64,000 nucleotides of DNA from Diphasiastrum complanatum (GCA_029204225.1 CM055107.1:25129391-25193390); one strand, 5' to 3'; shown: positions 1-11,289, counted from the stretch's first letter. The notes: generated from the sequence alone by a model not told the origin. A program made the numbers and translations.

Positions 1-134
1 TAGAAGTTTAGAATTTATTTAAGCTTCTACCCATGGTCTTATAACACACATGCCATGGTAGAAATTTATTAGCAAGTACTCATACGTATACACATGCCAC
101 AGTGTTTTATTTTCCTTTTTATACTTTGTTGCTA
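1..134 (-). mobile_element. Gypsy LTR end, truncated by window edge
   Basis: This stretch matches, with divergence, the last ~150 bp of the gypsy LTRs at 53520-53670 and 62420-62568. It shares in order the segments CATGCCATGG, ACTCATACGT, CACATGCCAC, GTTTTATTT and a final TTGCTA. It therefore belongs to an older relative of the complete gypsy element, in the same orientation. It ends where the protease remains of a minus-strand copia begin, which suggests insertion into that copia. The rest of the LTR lies outside the window. Confidence 0.6.
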
Positions 135-1101
135 GCAATAGGATTTGAAACAACCGATATGGCTGGTCGTATGATGAGTGGCTTCAAAATCAAGAAACCA
201 GGAGTTGTCGTCTGATGCTTCTTGATGGCTAGTCATGAATGCATCGTGATCCACATCTTGATTCAACTGAGATGTTTCTGCAGCTGCATTTGCTATCTGA
301 TTTTATTGCCCTTTGTTGTTGTAGGATACGAAAATCCTGAATCTTGTGGTTAGTTCATTTGCAGTATCTACAAATCAACTTCTTCTTTGTCGGCGGCTTC
401 GACTGCTCGGAACGACATTGTGTCGGCTTCTGATTCAACATCTGTGGCTTTGAGCCTCTCTTCTTTTGCTTGTTCGAATTCTTGTTGGTGTGTAAGGCAT
501 GAGAGTCAACAATAGAGAAACTGGAGGGTTGGTTCCGTTTTGTCTCTTCTTGTAGCAGTATCGTATTGACTCACGATAGAGACAATTCTGGGTGTGTGGT
601 GATTATCATCACCCAGTTATTATATGATATTGGCAAGCTTGAAAATAGTGTCATTATTGCATCTTGATCATCTATGATAGATCCGACAATGGCCATTTGT
701 TGTAGCATATTCTTGAACTGGTTAATGTGATTTTGTAATGAATCACCATTTGTCATCTTGAGGGAGAAGAATTTTCTCCTGAGATGTAGCTTGGAAGCTA
801 TGTCACGCATTTTATACAGGGTGCTCAAGATGTCCCAGACTTTCTTGGAGGTCTGAGCTTCAGACACATGGCCAATTCGTGTGTCTGATATGTTGAGGAT
901 GATTAGCGTGAAGGCCTTTCCATGCTTCAGCTTCCATCGGGAGATTGCAACGTCGTCTTCTTTGGGTCTTGACTCTGCACCTGTGACAACATCATACAAT
1001 TCCTTAGCCATTAGCACAATTTTCATTTTAAATTTCCACAAATGGTAATTGGACCCATTAAGCTTGTCCACGATGGGACTGGCTGTCCCTTGGGTATCCA
1101 T
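135..1101 (-). pseudogene. Copia gag and degenerate protease
   Basis: The ATG at 1101 opens a 176-aa gag segment of the UBN2/copia type, with the opening KLNGSNYHLWKFKM, the mid-domain WDILSTLYKMRD and the closing LFSSLP. Gag coats the element RNA in cytoplasmic particles. Past the stop near 571, scattered frames continue through a basic linker to FLDFEATHHTT near 170. This corresponds to the copia protease start (normally LDSGA-HHM), so the catalytic Ser-Gly is gone. The element is dead. It follows its PBS (1239-1250) at normal distance and shares its family with the gag at 30.9-31.5 kb. Confidence 0.8.
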
Positions 1102-1238
1102 ATGGATGTTAGTCTAGGTGAAAGTGATAACTATCAGTGACTTGAAGAATAAAAATATAGTGCAATTTATAGAACAAAAAAATGATTGTTCTATCGAACC
1201 AGGTTCTGTGAGAGGCTTATCAAGCTATAACGATGATC

Positions 1239-1250
1239 GCTCTGATACCA
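1239..1250 (-). other. Primer binding site, initiator tRNA-Met type
   Basis: On the minus strand this reads TGGTATCAGAGC, the canonical plant copia primer binding site complementary to the 3' end of initiator tRNA-Met. It directly abuts the CA end of the LTR at 1251, which fixes the LTR boundary. Confidence 0.9.
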
Positions 1251-2371
1251 TGTTGGAGAATGAATGTGATGGACAGATGGGTCAAACAATCACATCGAAA
1301 TGATCTTACTACTCCATGAAGGCAATGAACGACTAGTTCCCTCGGTGCGTGCACTACTACTATAGTAGGTGAACACAAAACAGAGTTTGATTGTGACAGT
1401 AGAAGAGCAGATAGTCAGACAAATCAATTAGAGAGTTAGACGAAGCATGCAACACTGACATAATTTGAATGCAAAACTAGACAACAATTAATTCAGATTG
1501 AATGTATAAAAATACAAGTCAGATGATGGTGGTGAGCACAAATCAATAGCGGACAAAACCACATGCTCACAAAGCTAACTACGATCTATAACTATGAGCT
1601 TATATTGACAATCAGTTTGGAAGGGAAAGAATCAATGCTTGAAAGCATCTACTAAGGCTGTCTTTGATAAGCTAGCGTCTCCGCGTCTATTGGCGCTTGA
1701 GCGTATGTGGAATCAGCTTACATCAGCATTAACATGCATTATTGATTGATTACAATGATCAACTATATACAATTTACATTTGTGTAGATGTAAGTACAAG
1801 AAGATGACATGGAGTTATGCCGTCTGAAATAGATCGTGTCTACTGCTGTCCAGATAGTTGCATAGTATAGGAAGTGGACGTGAGAAGGCTTCGACTATTC
1901 AGAGTTGGGCGTGTCGTTGCCAATAGTCAATGGAGTCCATATGGCCTTCGACGATAGTCAATTGAGTCGATAAGTCAGACTCCCCGATAAGTCGACCGAG
2001 TCGGGTTTCCCCGATAAGTCGTAGTAGTTCGACAAGTCGGGTGACTTCGACAAGTAGGACTGCCTTCTCTTGCCTGTCTTCGATAATAGAGTATTTCTGC
2101 AGACTGTGCGACAATGCGTGTAAGATTGGAACAATATGATTTGAATTAGATTACCATGGGATTTAGGAGAGTAGAAGAAATAAATCCAACACCTTCAACA
2201 TATATGGACTACAACGTTCGAGTTGCATGCGTGAAGCATATAGCTAGCATTTATTCTGAGCTAGGATCAATGACGAGTACTTTTTTCAATGATAGATATA
2301 AACAGGTGTTTTTTTTTTTTTCCAGAATGCTCATTACCTAATGGAATTGGGCTTGAGCATGAATTCCAACA
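1251..2371 (-). repeat. Copia LTR shared by two element halves
   Basis: On the minus strand the LTR starts TGTTGGAATTC at 2371 and ends CTCCAACA at 1251, giving inverted termini TGTTGGA/TCCAACA and a length of 1121 bp. A PBS follows it and a purine tract precedes it, so it acts as 3' LTR for the RNase H side (2385-3338) and 5' LTR for the gag side (135-1101). That arrangement fits tandem elements or unequal recombination. No host gene is seen inside. Confidence 0.8.
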
Positions 2372-2384
2372 TTCCCCCTTAATG
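2372..2384 (-). other. Copia polypurine tract
   Basis: The minus strand reads CATTAAGGGGGA immediately before the TGTTGG start of the LTR. It is the plus-strand DNA primer of the copia element whose RNase H lies upstream. Confidence 0.75.
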
Positions 2385-3338
2385 TGGATCGTGAAAAATC
2401 TCGACCTTCAGATTTAGCAGATTGTTAAATCTGAGATAGTGCTCTCTTGATAGTGCCTTGATGAAGTAATCTGCTACCTGTAAATCTGTCCTGAAATGAA
2501 CCAAAGAATTTTTCTTGCTTTGCACTTTTTCTCTAAGATAGTGATACCTTATTTCGATATGCTTACTTTGAGAATGAAATCTCGGGTTCAGAGATACTGC
2601 AATTCTGCTTTGATTGTCACAGTAGAGAGTCGTTGGATGTGACTAAATAAGGTCGATTTTTGCAAGCAGGTTTCTCAGTCAAATTGCCTCCTTGGTAGCA
2701 TTCATGGCAGTTATATATTCCAATTTTGTTGAAGACAATGCTACTGAGGTCTGTTTTTGGCTGTTCCATGAAATTTAGCCTTGATTGAACAAGGATACAA
2801 ATCTAGAGGTCGATTTTATGGTATCGATATCTCTTGCCTAATTTGCATCTGTGTAACCTTTTAGAATATTGGCAAATTGGCTGCCTCCATAACAGATGCT
2901 GAGATGTTTTGTTGTTTGGATATACTTCATGACCTTCATGAGAGCCTTCCAATGGACTGGACTCAGATTTGATAGGAATTGGCTAAGAGAGCTGATTGAG
3001 TAAGCAAGGTCGGGTCGAGTGCAGAGCATAGCATACATAAGTGACCCGATGACGGAGTGATATGGATACTGCTTCATTACGGGGTTGGCTCAACTGGTTA
3101 GCTTGGCATCCAAAGTTTCTTTGGTCCCAGGTTCGAACCTCCCCTTGGAAACCAAGAAGCATTTTCTCCTTTTTTGACCTGGTTTTGGACATTGCTCATT
3201 TGACAGCTTCAAACCAGGGTCGAGTGGAAAGTGGCTCGGTTTGCAATCGGCCATTCCATATTTTTCCAACACGTTGGTGAGGTATCTCTGCCGACTGATG
3301 AAAATATGTCTGTTGGGTTGAATTCCAACAATATGTAG
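2385..3338 (-). pseudogene. Copia RT C-terminus and RNase H, split by a SINE
   Basis: Minus-strand frames give the end of copia reverse transcriptase (IFISRQRYLTNVLEKYGMAD, LDPGLKLSNEQCP). After a ~110-bp insertion come the connection domain (YHSVIGSLMYAMLCTRPDLA) and RNase H (VALSST-LEY, LYCDNQS, KHIEIRYHYLREKVQS, ADYFIKAL). The normal copia C-terminus runs straight into the polypurine tract. Several stops interrupt RNase H. Upstream of about 3338 the similarity stops abruptly, so polymerase motifs and everything before them are absent. Confidence 0.8.
3080..3190 (+). mobile_element. tRNA-derived SINE-like insertion
   Basis: The insertion interrupts the reverse transcriptase frame between the codons for LSNEQCP and KQYPYHS. 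Its 5' part carries an A-box-like TGGCTCAACTGG and, about 40 bp on, a perfect B box GGTTCGAACCT. This is the RNA polymerase III promoter layout of tRNA-derived SINEs. A T-rich stretch follows near 3169-3176. The exact 3' end and target duplication could not be fixed by eye. A stand-alone tRNA is unlikely because no consistent acceptor stem is seen. Confidence 0.6.
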
Positions 3339-4229
3339 TAGAATACAATCCACTAAAGTAAGCAAAACTCTCGATAAGCAAAAAAATCATTTACCTTACG
3401 AGAAATGCTTGTGAGATACATAGATCTCAATAAAACACTGGAATAAAGAGATTAAGATTTTCAAAACACTGATCTAAACTCAATTCAATCAATAGGTCGG
3501 AAGTTATTCACTCATAATAACTAAGTATCTGTTTATAATCCATCAATCACAAATAGTTAGATTATTCTAATTCATCAATCATACTTCACTGGAATCCAAA
3601 ACCATACTTAATCATTAAGGAATACTAAAGTATATGTCCAACCAAAATCTACTGAATTCCGAAATATTCAGTTACCTTTCTTGGAACCATTATGATTCGG
3701 TATCCAATTGAGCTCTCTGGAATACAATCACTAGATAATTGAGTATATTTTTCAATTGAGAAATACTCACCTAAGAATTCCGTATATCCTATGCACACAA
3801 TTTTCTCATGATGAATCCAAATGACTCATAAATCATGTGTCTTACAAGCAATAAACCCAAAACAAATAGTTTCTAATGAATTCTCTTCACACTGTCCATT
3901 TTACCAATTAACTTTCACAGGAGTAAGCCAACTACTCAGGTCAATTGCCAATGATTCAAAAATCTCAAATGTCTAGGTGTAGATCTTAATTATACTAGTA
4001 TAACACCACATTTAGATCCTTATCCAAATCACTTTTCAGTTAACCAATAAATCTACCATGAAAGATCCGTTAACTCTGCGAGTATCTATTCCAACAATAC
4101 TTAATCATATGTCTATGTTTACCAAATAAACTCAATAGCCAGAATACAGAGTAGGTTCATATTGTAAGATTAATCGTGCACATATCATATGATATAATTG
4201 ATGGTTAAAGACAACGTATGCAAATTGGG
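3339..4229. other. AT-rich spacer, no gene
   Basis: AT-rich DNA with stops in all frames. A TGTTGG at 3311 and a CCAACA ending near 4096 could mark LTR ends, but no PBS or polypurine tract supports this. Nothing else recognised. Confidence 0.4.
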
Positions 4230-5060
4230 AATAAAAGAGAATCTTTGTTTTCTTTGCAATAAGCCTGGGCATCAATGTAAGTGGTGACCCAAAAAGAAGA
4301 ACAAGTCATCAAGCCTCATAATGACCTACATCACCAAGAAATTTGTTTACCTTGGAGACAACAATTCACATGTGATTAAACGTGAAGGTACTATTAGACT
4401 GAATTTTTAACATGGGCAGTCGAAGCTCATACCAAAAGTTTTGAATGTTTCGAATATAGCGAAAAATTTATTGTCGGTGATTAGAATAATTGATTTAGGA
4501 CATAAGGTAGAGTTCAAATTAGATTCATGCAAGATTCTTGATAAATGTAAGAGAGTTGTTACACTTAGAAATAGACAAGGATATGTCTATAGGCTTACTC
4601 ATTGTTACTCTGGGACTAATCGTACTTTAAGCATTTCAGTTTTGATGAATAAAGAATAATTTTTCATAACAGACTTGGGCACCTCAATCATATATCTATT
4701 GCAAATATGTCTAAGCATTCTCCAGTTCTTGATTTTGATTATCAAATTGTGACCCTCCAGTCTGCCAGAGTTGGATCATGAATCAAGAACACATATCTAA
4801 AGATCTGTTAGACATAGTTCACTCAGATATATATATATATATACAGGATCCAAACCTTCATTAAAGCATTTAAGAGCTTTCAGATGCACTACCTATGCTC
4901 ATGTCCCAAAGGACACCAGAAAGAAGCTGGGTGAGCATTCTATTAAAATTGTTTTTGTCGATTATTCTTCTTCCAATGGCATGTAGCAACTGTATAACAT
5001 TGTAACTTGTAAAGTTTTGACTAGTAGGGATGTGACCTTCTTGAAGATCAGTTTATTGAT
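4230..5060 (+). pseudogene. Decayed copia gag-protease-integrase fragment
   Basis: On the plus strand, broken frames show a zinc-knuckle-like CFLCNKPGHQC near 4250. The protease/GAG-pre-integrase join follows at 4440-4560 (VSNIAKNLLSV, DLGHKVEF), then an LGHLN segment, a remnant of the catalytic HSD region, and the integrase C-terminal block (LKHLRAFRCTTYAHVP, SRDVTF) by 5040. The order is correct for copia but the integrase core is shortened and stops are frequent. It lies opposite to the copia on its left, so it is a separate old insertion. Confidence 0.65.
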
Positions 5061-5635
5061 ATGAAGGGCAAGAACCAGATTCAATCTATCGACTCTACCC
5101 TGAAAGCTGATGAATATCAAAATACCATCATTTGAGCAGTCAAAGTACTATACAGTCGGAGATCGACAAGAATTCGAACTCTTGAGATAATATTCATATT
5201 TTGAGACTTCTTACCACCTAAAATTAACGAGTAAAAGTGATTGCATTTAGTTAGATAAGCCTATTTTTTAAAGACAAATTTAAACTATACCTACTTTGAC
5301 TATGATTTGGAGGTCATTTGCCTATGGTTTTGGAATTGTATTTTATTATTGTTTGGAAATTCTAGTAATTATTGCCAAGAATCGGACACAAAGTGCAAAC
5401 TATATTCATGATTTGAGACATTTTAGACCAAAATTCAATCCAACTTTTAAAAATCCATTTTAATAATAAATTTTTGTTATGATCTTGTGAAGACCAAATT
5501 GCACTTGATTTAAGGACCTTGGTTGATTATGCCACACCTTCCATGAATCATTTTATTTTAAAATATTCAAATTATGCCTTTCATTCTTTGGAGAGTCATG
5601 TTTTCAAGTATCCATGTCGTTTATCGCATTGTAGT
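5061..5635. other. Spacer, no gene recognised
   Basis: AT-rich with short open frames only; no domain, LTR terminus or repeat recognised. Confidence 0.4.
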
Positions 5636-5790
5636 GTTTGGGTAGGGTTGTTGACTGCGACCCTGCGACCGACAAGGCTGAGGCTCGAATCCCAACTGCT
5701 ATGTAGTGACATCTTAGGAGTGTGCTCCTCACTTTGTGTGCCCAGATGATGTTGTCAGGTTGTATATGTTGTGTAGGTAGAAGCAGAGCA
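5636..5790 (+). mobile_element. Possible second SINE
   Basis: A B-box-like AGGCTCGAATCCC (5690-5702) lies downstream of a GC-richer segment that could hold an A box, within otherwise AT-rich DNA. The 3' part is T/G rich (TTGTCAGGTTGTATATGTTG). It resembles a tRNA-derived SINE, but no target duplication or tail was found. Confidence 0.35.
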
Positions 5791-5929
5791 AGGTAAGAGA
5801 TCAAAATTCCAGAGGAAGATTCTCTTGCTTCTTTTTTTTCTTGTGCTTTTTTGATGGTGGTTTCATGAAGCTTAATGGGTTCTAATTTCTTGTGAATAAA
5901 GTGTTAATATCTTCAAAGAATATTGTCAT

Positions 5930-6375
5930 TGCAAACTACTTGAACAATGCTCGTGATGGAACAAAGGACCTTGTCAACAATGAATTTTTATCAAACCACT
6001 ATAGATTTTTCATATCAAATGATGTTTTACCACCAAACTCGAGCACTGATCAACTTTGGTGGTGACTTAGAAAAGCTCCAGTTAGAATAATAATTCTGTG
6101 ATTAGTCAAAATTTTGACATGAAGGCTCAAAGCTATGCCAAGTTCAATTTTTCTAGCTTACTTGAGAAGTGCTCACGTCTGAACAAATAGCTTTGCTATT
6201 TAAAAAAAACCATCATAGTTTGAACAAATACTCCTAGTCGAGCAATGCTCAAGTCGACGACATATTCTAGTATTCCATCAGTGCAAACTATAAGAATACT
6301 ATTCCAATATGAACAAAGTTTTTCATAAATGATATTTTCTAACGTACTTGAGCAATGCTTGAGTTGAAGAAATAT
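5930..6375. repeat. Scattered satellite-like palindromes
   Basis: Imperfect palindromes with the core GAGCAATGCTC or a close variant occur near 5937, 6038, 6170, 6231 and 6346. The same core forms the double palindrome of the satellite at 8620-11250. They look like diverged outliers of that family. Open frames overlapping this stretch lack recognisable domains. Confidence 0.5.
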
Positions 6376-6599
6376 GTGCACACACAGAAAGTACAAAAAA
6401 TTGCTCCAACTCAAGAGATATACTTTGTCTTCTAGAGGAAAATAATTCATGAATGCAAGAAGCCTTGAAGCAGTTGCTCCAACAAATCCAGCTCGTTGAA
6501 GAACTAAAAGTGCAGAATTGCAGTGCAACCTGAAGAATACGTTGATGATAGAAAGATATAATGACGTTATGGCAACGTAACAATTAAATGGGTTAATGG

Positions 6600-7883
6600 A
6601 TTGCACATGAAGGGACCCCAAGCTTTTTTTAAAAGTGCCAATACAAAAATATCCGCCCATGTAGCCCATGCAATAAAAGAAAAGAAGGTGACGGGGGATT
6701 AAACTTGTCTGGGTAAGCCCCAAATAAGCAAAAAATTGTCGCTAGAGAGCCTATTGAGTATGGCCGATAGGGACGAAAAATGAGCCCACGAAACAATATG
6801 ATTGCCAAGAAGCCTAAGACCTCCTGCATTGTGGTTTGACCAAGTGACGCAGAGGAGTGAGCCTTGGTTTTTGCTTCGATCGAAGAAAAACAAGTATGAG
6901 GCATAAATCTTTGATATCACTTTGTGTTCCCATTTTCATGCGTAGGAGCTTTCTGGGATTTAAAAAAAGCCCAATAAGCTTCACGAACGAACAAAGAGTG
7001 GGCCTTGGCCCTCTGCGTCTGTTCGGAGAACATGTGAGCGGCCATACGAGCAGGTTCTCAAAAATGCTCGATGATTTTTGCAAGCCCCAAAGGAAAATCA
7101 TTTTAACTTGGGGGTTAGGGTTAGTTAAAGCCAGCCCAAGCACGCTACCTTCTTTGTTTTGAGAAAAGCTTTGGCACGAAACAGAGCTTCTTCTGGATCG
7201 TCTCTTATCCCTCGTCTCTTTATTGGGACGGATACGATGACGCCCGCCCCAATGCATTACAGCCGTGTGTCCTCACCCTGCCCCCACCATCTGCCCCCTG
7301 CCAGGCACCTGTACACCTTCCTGCAAAGCTCAGCTTTGTCCCATAAGTTTCCTATGGACTGAGCAGCTTCTGTATATATTACAGAAATTGTTCAATACTC
7401 CCATGTGTGCACGCCCAGGGGCACGCCAGTCACGCACGGTGCTCGGGAAAAATTTGTGCTTGAGCTACCCGATGCCACGTCCGCCCGGCACCCCAGCCTC
7501 CCTGCCCGGCGCCGCCTCCCTGCTTGCCCGTGTGGCGCCAGCTTGTGCTATGCCCGGCGCCACACACGCTGCCCGGCGCCAGTGCCAAGGTACTCAGAAC
7601 CGCAAACCGCAAGAGCGGTCTCAAATAAAATTTTGAGGGCCCGGGCACCCTATCCACGTGTCGCATAGGCACGGGAGCGGGCGTTACTTCCCCTCCTGGG
7701 CCAATAAGTGCCAATAAGGGACATCGTCTCTTTTCTTCGTCTGAACCGGTGGATATGGTGGGGAAGATGCCGTCTTGAGGACGTCTTGAGGAAGGTAAGT
7801 TTTGGAATCCGGTCTCAGTTCTTTGCTTGGGTGTTGTTTTGTGGTTTCTCTGCCTCTGCCATGCATGGATGATGGTGCGCTGC
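6600..7883. other. GC-rich island, no proven gene
   Basis: Base composition changes from AT-rich to GC-rich, peaking at 7200-7700 with many CpG and repeated GCCCGGCGCC words. Overlapping open frames on both strands here reflect composition and show no known domain. Near 7796 the sequence GAGGAAG/GTAAGT is a strong splice donor on plus, so a 5' untranslated exon of an unseen gene is possible. No convincing downstream coding exon was found. Confidence 0.3.
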
Positions 7884-8058
7884 AGTTTACAAATGCTTGA
7901 GGATGCCATCCGTCCAGCACGGTCTGCCCAGTCTACCCAAGAGTTTACAAAATGCTTGAGGATGCCATCCGTGTAGCACGGTCTGCCCAGTCTACCCTAG
8001 AGTTTACAAATGCTTGAGGATGCCATCCGTGTAGTACGGTCTGCCCAGTCTACCATAG
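7884..8058. repeat. Three tandem copies of a 58-bp repeat
   Basis: Units start at 7884, 7942 and 8001, each beginning AGTTTACAAA and ending CTGCCCAGTCTACC plus a few bases. They differ by a few substitutions and a one-base insertion, so they are recent. No coding function seen. Confidence 0.9.
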
Positions 8059-8619
8059 AGTGGAGACGGATACGTTGAATCGTCCGTTTCTCTTGATAGA
8101 TGATAGAACAGTACAATCCAGGGCTGGATAGAACGTAGAATCCGGCGGTGCTCATGAAAAATCAATTGCAGAATCAAGAAAATTCCAAGCAAACAGCCCT
8201 ACAAAGGCAAAGTGCTTTGATGATTTAGATAAATGGCTGTCTTGTAGAAATTAAGTAAATGACAGCAATGAACGTTGCACCTTTTCTTGTCTTTTCATAC
8301 TTGATGGAGCTTCGAGACTGGGATATCTTGCACAGACCTTACTTCAGCTCATTTTAGAGACCCGCACTTTCTCATCCTTTTTATTAGTTCTGGATAACTC
8401 TCACACTCTTAGATCACCAGTATGTGTTTGCAGTTTTTTATTGCTTATGATATTCTGTTCATTGTGGTCATTTCTTAAGGTTTCTACCAGGATAAGACCT
8501 TGCTCATATTCTGAACATGCAAAGGTACTATTTAGTCGTATTAAGTTTTTGGTTCAGTTTGTTGCATAATTAGCAATCAAATACGTTGTGTTAGAATGTT
8601 GAATAAGCTTAATAATTTT
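8059..8619. other. Spacer, no gene
   Basis: Composition returns to AT-rich. No domain, LTR or repeat recognised. Confidence 0.35.
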
Positions 8620-11250
8620 TTTATGATGACATATGTACTAAATCTCATGAAAGAATATAATCTCTTAACGACTTACATAAATATATCATAAAATATTAAT
8701 ATCATCTTCTCATCCACATACATTTGAAGGATTGTGCTGACTCGAGCATTGTTCTAGTTAGACACATTTTCTCACCTTTCTATCAGCATAAGATATATGC
8801 TCAGCCACATGTCATTTCAATGTGCAACTATTTTGAATACACGTGTCTTTAGGCTTTAGGCACATAATATGTGGTCACAGAATAATCACATCTTGCCATC
8901 CTCAATCCATGGACATATATGTGCATCTAACTCGAGCAGTGCTCGAGTTAGAGCATATTTCTACCTGGCTTTCGTGACAAAATATGTCCTAAATCTCATC
9001 AAAGAATACTATATGTTAATGGGTTACCCACATATATCTTTTACTTGGCTTTCGTGACAAAATATGTCCTAAATCTCATCAAAGAATACTATATGTTAAT
9101 GGGTTACCCACATATATCATCAAAATTAGATAACATCTTCTCATCCAAATACATTGGAAGAATTGTGCACAACTCGAGCAATGTTCGAGTTAGACACATT
9201 TTTTTACCTTTCTTTCAGGATGAGATACGTGCTAGATCACCTCTCATTTCCATGTGCAACTATTTCGAATACCCATGAGTTTACGCTCTAGGCACATAAT
9301 ATGTTGACACAGAATAATCTCATATTCCAATCCTCAACCATGAATAGAATTGTGCAGCTAACTCGATAATGCTCGAGTTAGAGACATTTCTTGGCCTGTC
9401 TCTAATGATGACATATGTACTAAATTTCATGAAAGAATAAAATCTCCAAACAGGTTACACAAATATATCATCAAAAATTAATATCATTTTCTCATCCACA
9501 TACAATTGAAGAATTGTGCCAACTCGAGCATTGTTCGAGTTAGACACATTTTCTCACCTTTCTATCAGCATAAGATATGTGCTATGCCACATGTCATTTC
9601 AATGTGCAACTATTTCGAATACACGTGTCTTCAGGCTTTAGGCACATAATATGTGGTCACAGAATAATCACATCTTGCAATCCTCAATCCATGGACATAT
9701 ACGTGCATCTAACTCGAGCAATGCTCGAGTTAGAGCATCTTCTTACCTGACTTTCATGACAAAATATGTCCTAAATCTCATGAAAGACTACTATATGTTA
9801 ATGGATTACCCACATATATCATCAAAATTAAATAACATATTCTCATCCAAATACATTGGAAGAATTGTGCACAACTCGAGCAGTTTTCGAGTTAGACACA
9901 TTTTCTTACCTTTCTTTCATGATGAGATACGTGCTAGATCACCTCTCATTTCCATGTGCAACTATTCGAATACCCATGTGTAAATCTCATGAAAGAATAA
10001 AATCTCCTAACGCCTTACACAAATATATCATAAAAAATTATTATCATCTTCTCATCCACATACATTTGCAAAAATTGTGCCAACTCGAGCATTGTTCGAG
10101 TTGGACACATTTTCTCACCTTTCTATCAGAATAAGATATGTGCTAATTCACATGTCATTTCAATGTGAAACTATTTCGAATACACATGTCTTTAGGCTCT
10201 AGGCACATAATATGTCATCACAAAATAATCACGTCTTGCAATCCTCAATCCATGGACAGAATTGTGCAGCTAACTCGAACAATTCCCGAGTTATAGCATT
10301 TTCATACCTGGCTTTCATGACAAAATATGTCTCAAATTTCATCAAAGAATACAATATGTTAATCATCAAAATTGAATAACATCTTCTCATCCAAATACAT
10401 TTGAAGAATTGTGCACAGCTCGAGCAGTGTTCGAGTTAGACACATTTTCTTACCTTTCTTCTAGGATGAGATATGTGCTAAATCACCTTTCATTTCCATA
10501 TGCCATTATATCTAATACTCATGAATTTAGGCTTTAGGCACATAATATGTTGGCACAGAATAATCTTATCTTCCAATCCTTTTTCATGGACAAAATTGTG
10601 CAGCTAACTCGAATAGTGCTCGAGTTAGAGACATTTCCTGGCCTGTGAGTTTAGGCTTTAGGCACATGATATGTTTGCACAGAATAATCTCATCGTGCAA
10701 TCCTCATGCATGGACAAAATTGTGCCGCTAACTCGAACATGTATTTAGGCTTTAGGCACATTATATGTCGTCATAAAATAATCTCATCTTGCAATCCTCT
10801 TGCATGGATAGAATTGTGTAGCTAACTAGAGCAGTGCTCGAGTTAGAGGCAATTTCCTACCTAGCTTTCATGACGATATATGAGAATGAAAAATTCTCAT
10901 CAAAGGGTTTATGTGTAGGTAACTCGAACAATGCTCGAGTTGGAGATATTTTCTTGCTTGCCTTTAATCATTTTCTTCATAAAAGAATACTATCTGTCAA
11001 GGGACCCACATATATCATAAAATATTAATATCATCTTCTCATCCACATACATTTGAAGAATTTTGCAGCAAACACCTATGATTTCTTGCTCGAGTAATTT
11101 ACATGTGCCCAATTGCAAATACCCATGTGTTTAGAGCTTACGCACATTTGATGACATGTGTCAAAATGCTATTTTGACCCAAATCCAATTCAAATTAAGT
11201 CCATCAAACTTTTTATCTAACTCAAACAGTGCTCGAGTTAGAGACCATGT
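8620..11250. repeat. Satellite array, ~350-bp unit with paired palindromes
   Basis: Repeated blocks recur throughout: TTCTCATCCA-ATACAT, then AACTCGAGCA-n-TGCTCGAGTT, then GACACATTTTCT, then TTTAGGCTTTAGGCACATAA, then a second palindrome. Palindromes start near 8741, 8929, 9171, 9360, 9521, 9711, 9873, 10082, 10272, 10417, 10606, 10824, 10921 and 11219, giving alternating spacings of about 190 and 161 bp (period about 350). Those at 8929 and 9711 are perfect 10-bp arms around one base. One unit contains an internal ~80-bp duplication and another is shortened. Short open frames within it are by-products. Confidence 0.85.
8964..9119. repeat. ~80-bp tandem duplication inside one satellite unit
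   Basis: The block containing TGGCTTTCGTGACAAAATAT and GTTAATGGGTTACCCACATA is present twice in direct succession, almost without differences. It explains why the palindrome spacing here is 242 bp instead of about 161. The near identity implies a very recent event. Confidence 0.85.
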
Positions 11251-11289
11251 GTCTGCCGCAAATTCCGATACAACTTAAAATACAAAGGT

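Noticed and set aside
3080-3150. Functional tRNA gene
   Set aside because: A and B boxes are present, but no complete cloverleaf with matched acceptor stem could be formed, and it interrupts a reverse transcriptase frame as a SINE would.
3311-4096. A possible plus-strand LTR (TGTTGGG...TTCCAACA)
   Set aside because: No PBS or polypurine tract adjoins it, and the first bases appear to code for the reverse transcriptase of the neighbouring copia.
6196-6904. Minus-strand open frames of 175 and 91 aa
   Set aside because: No recognisable domain, overlap with palindromic repeats, several competing frames in the same place.
7159-7909. Several overlapping open frames of 80-160 aa in the GC-rich island
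   Set aside because: Frames occur on both strands with no domain; GC-rich composition alone makes stops rare.
8620-11250. Regularly spaced short palindromes as a CRISPR array
   Set aside because: Spacers are themselves repeated, units are ~350 bp, there are no cas genes and the DNA is eukaryotic. It is a satellite.
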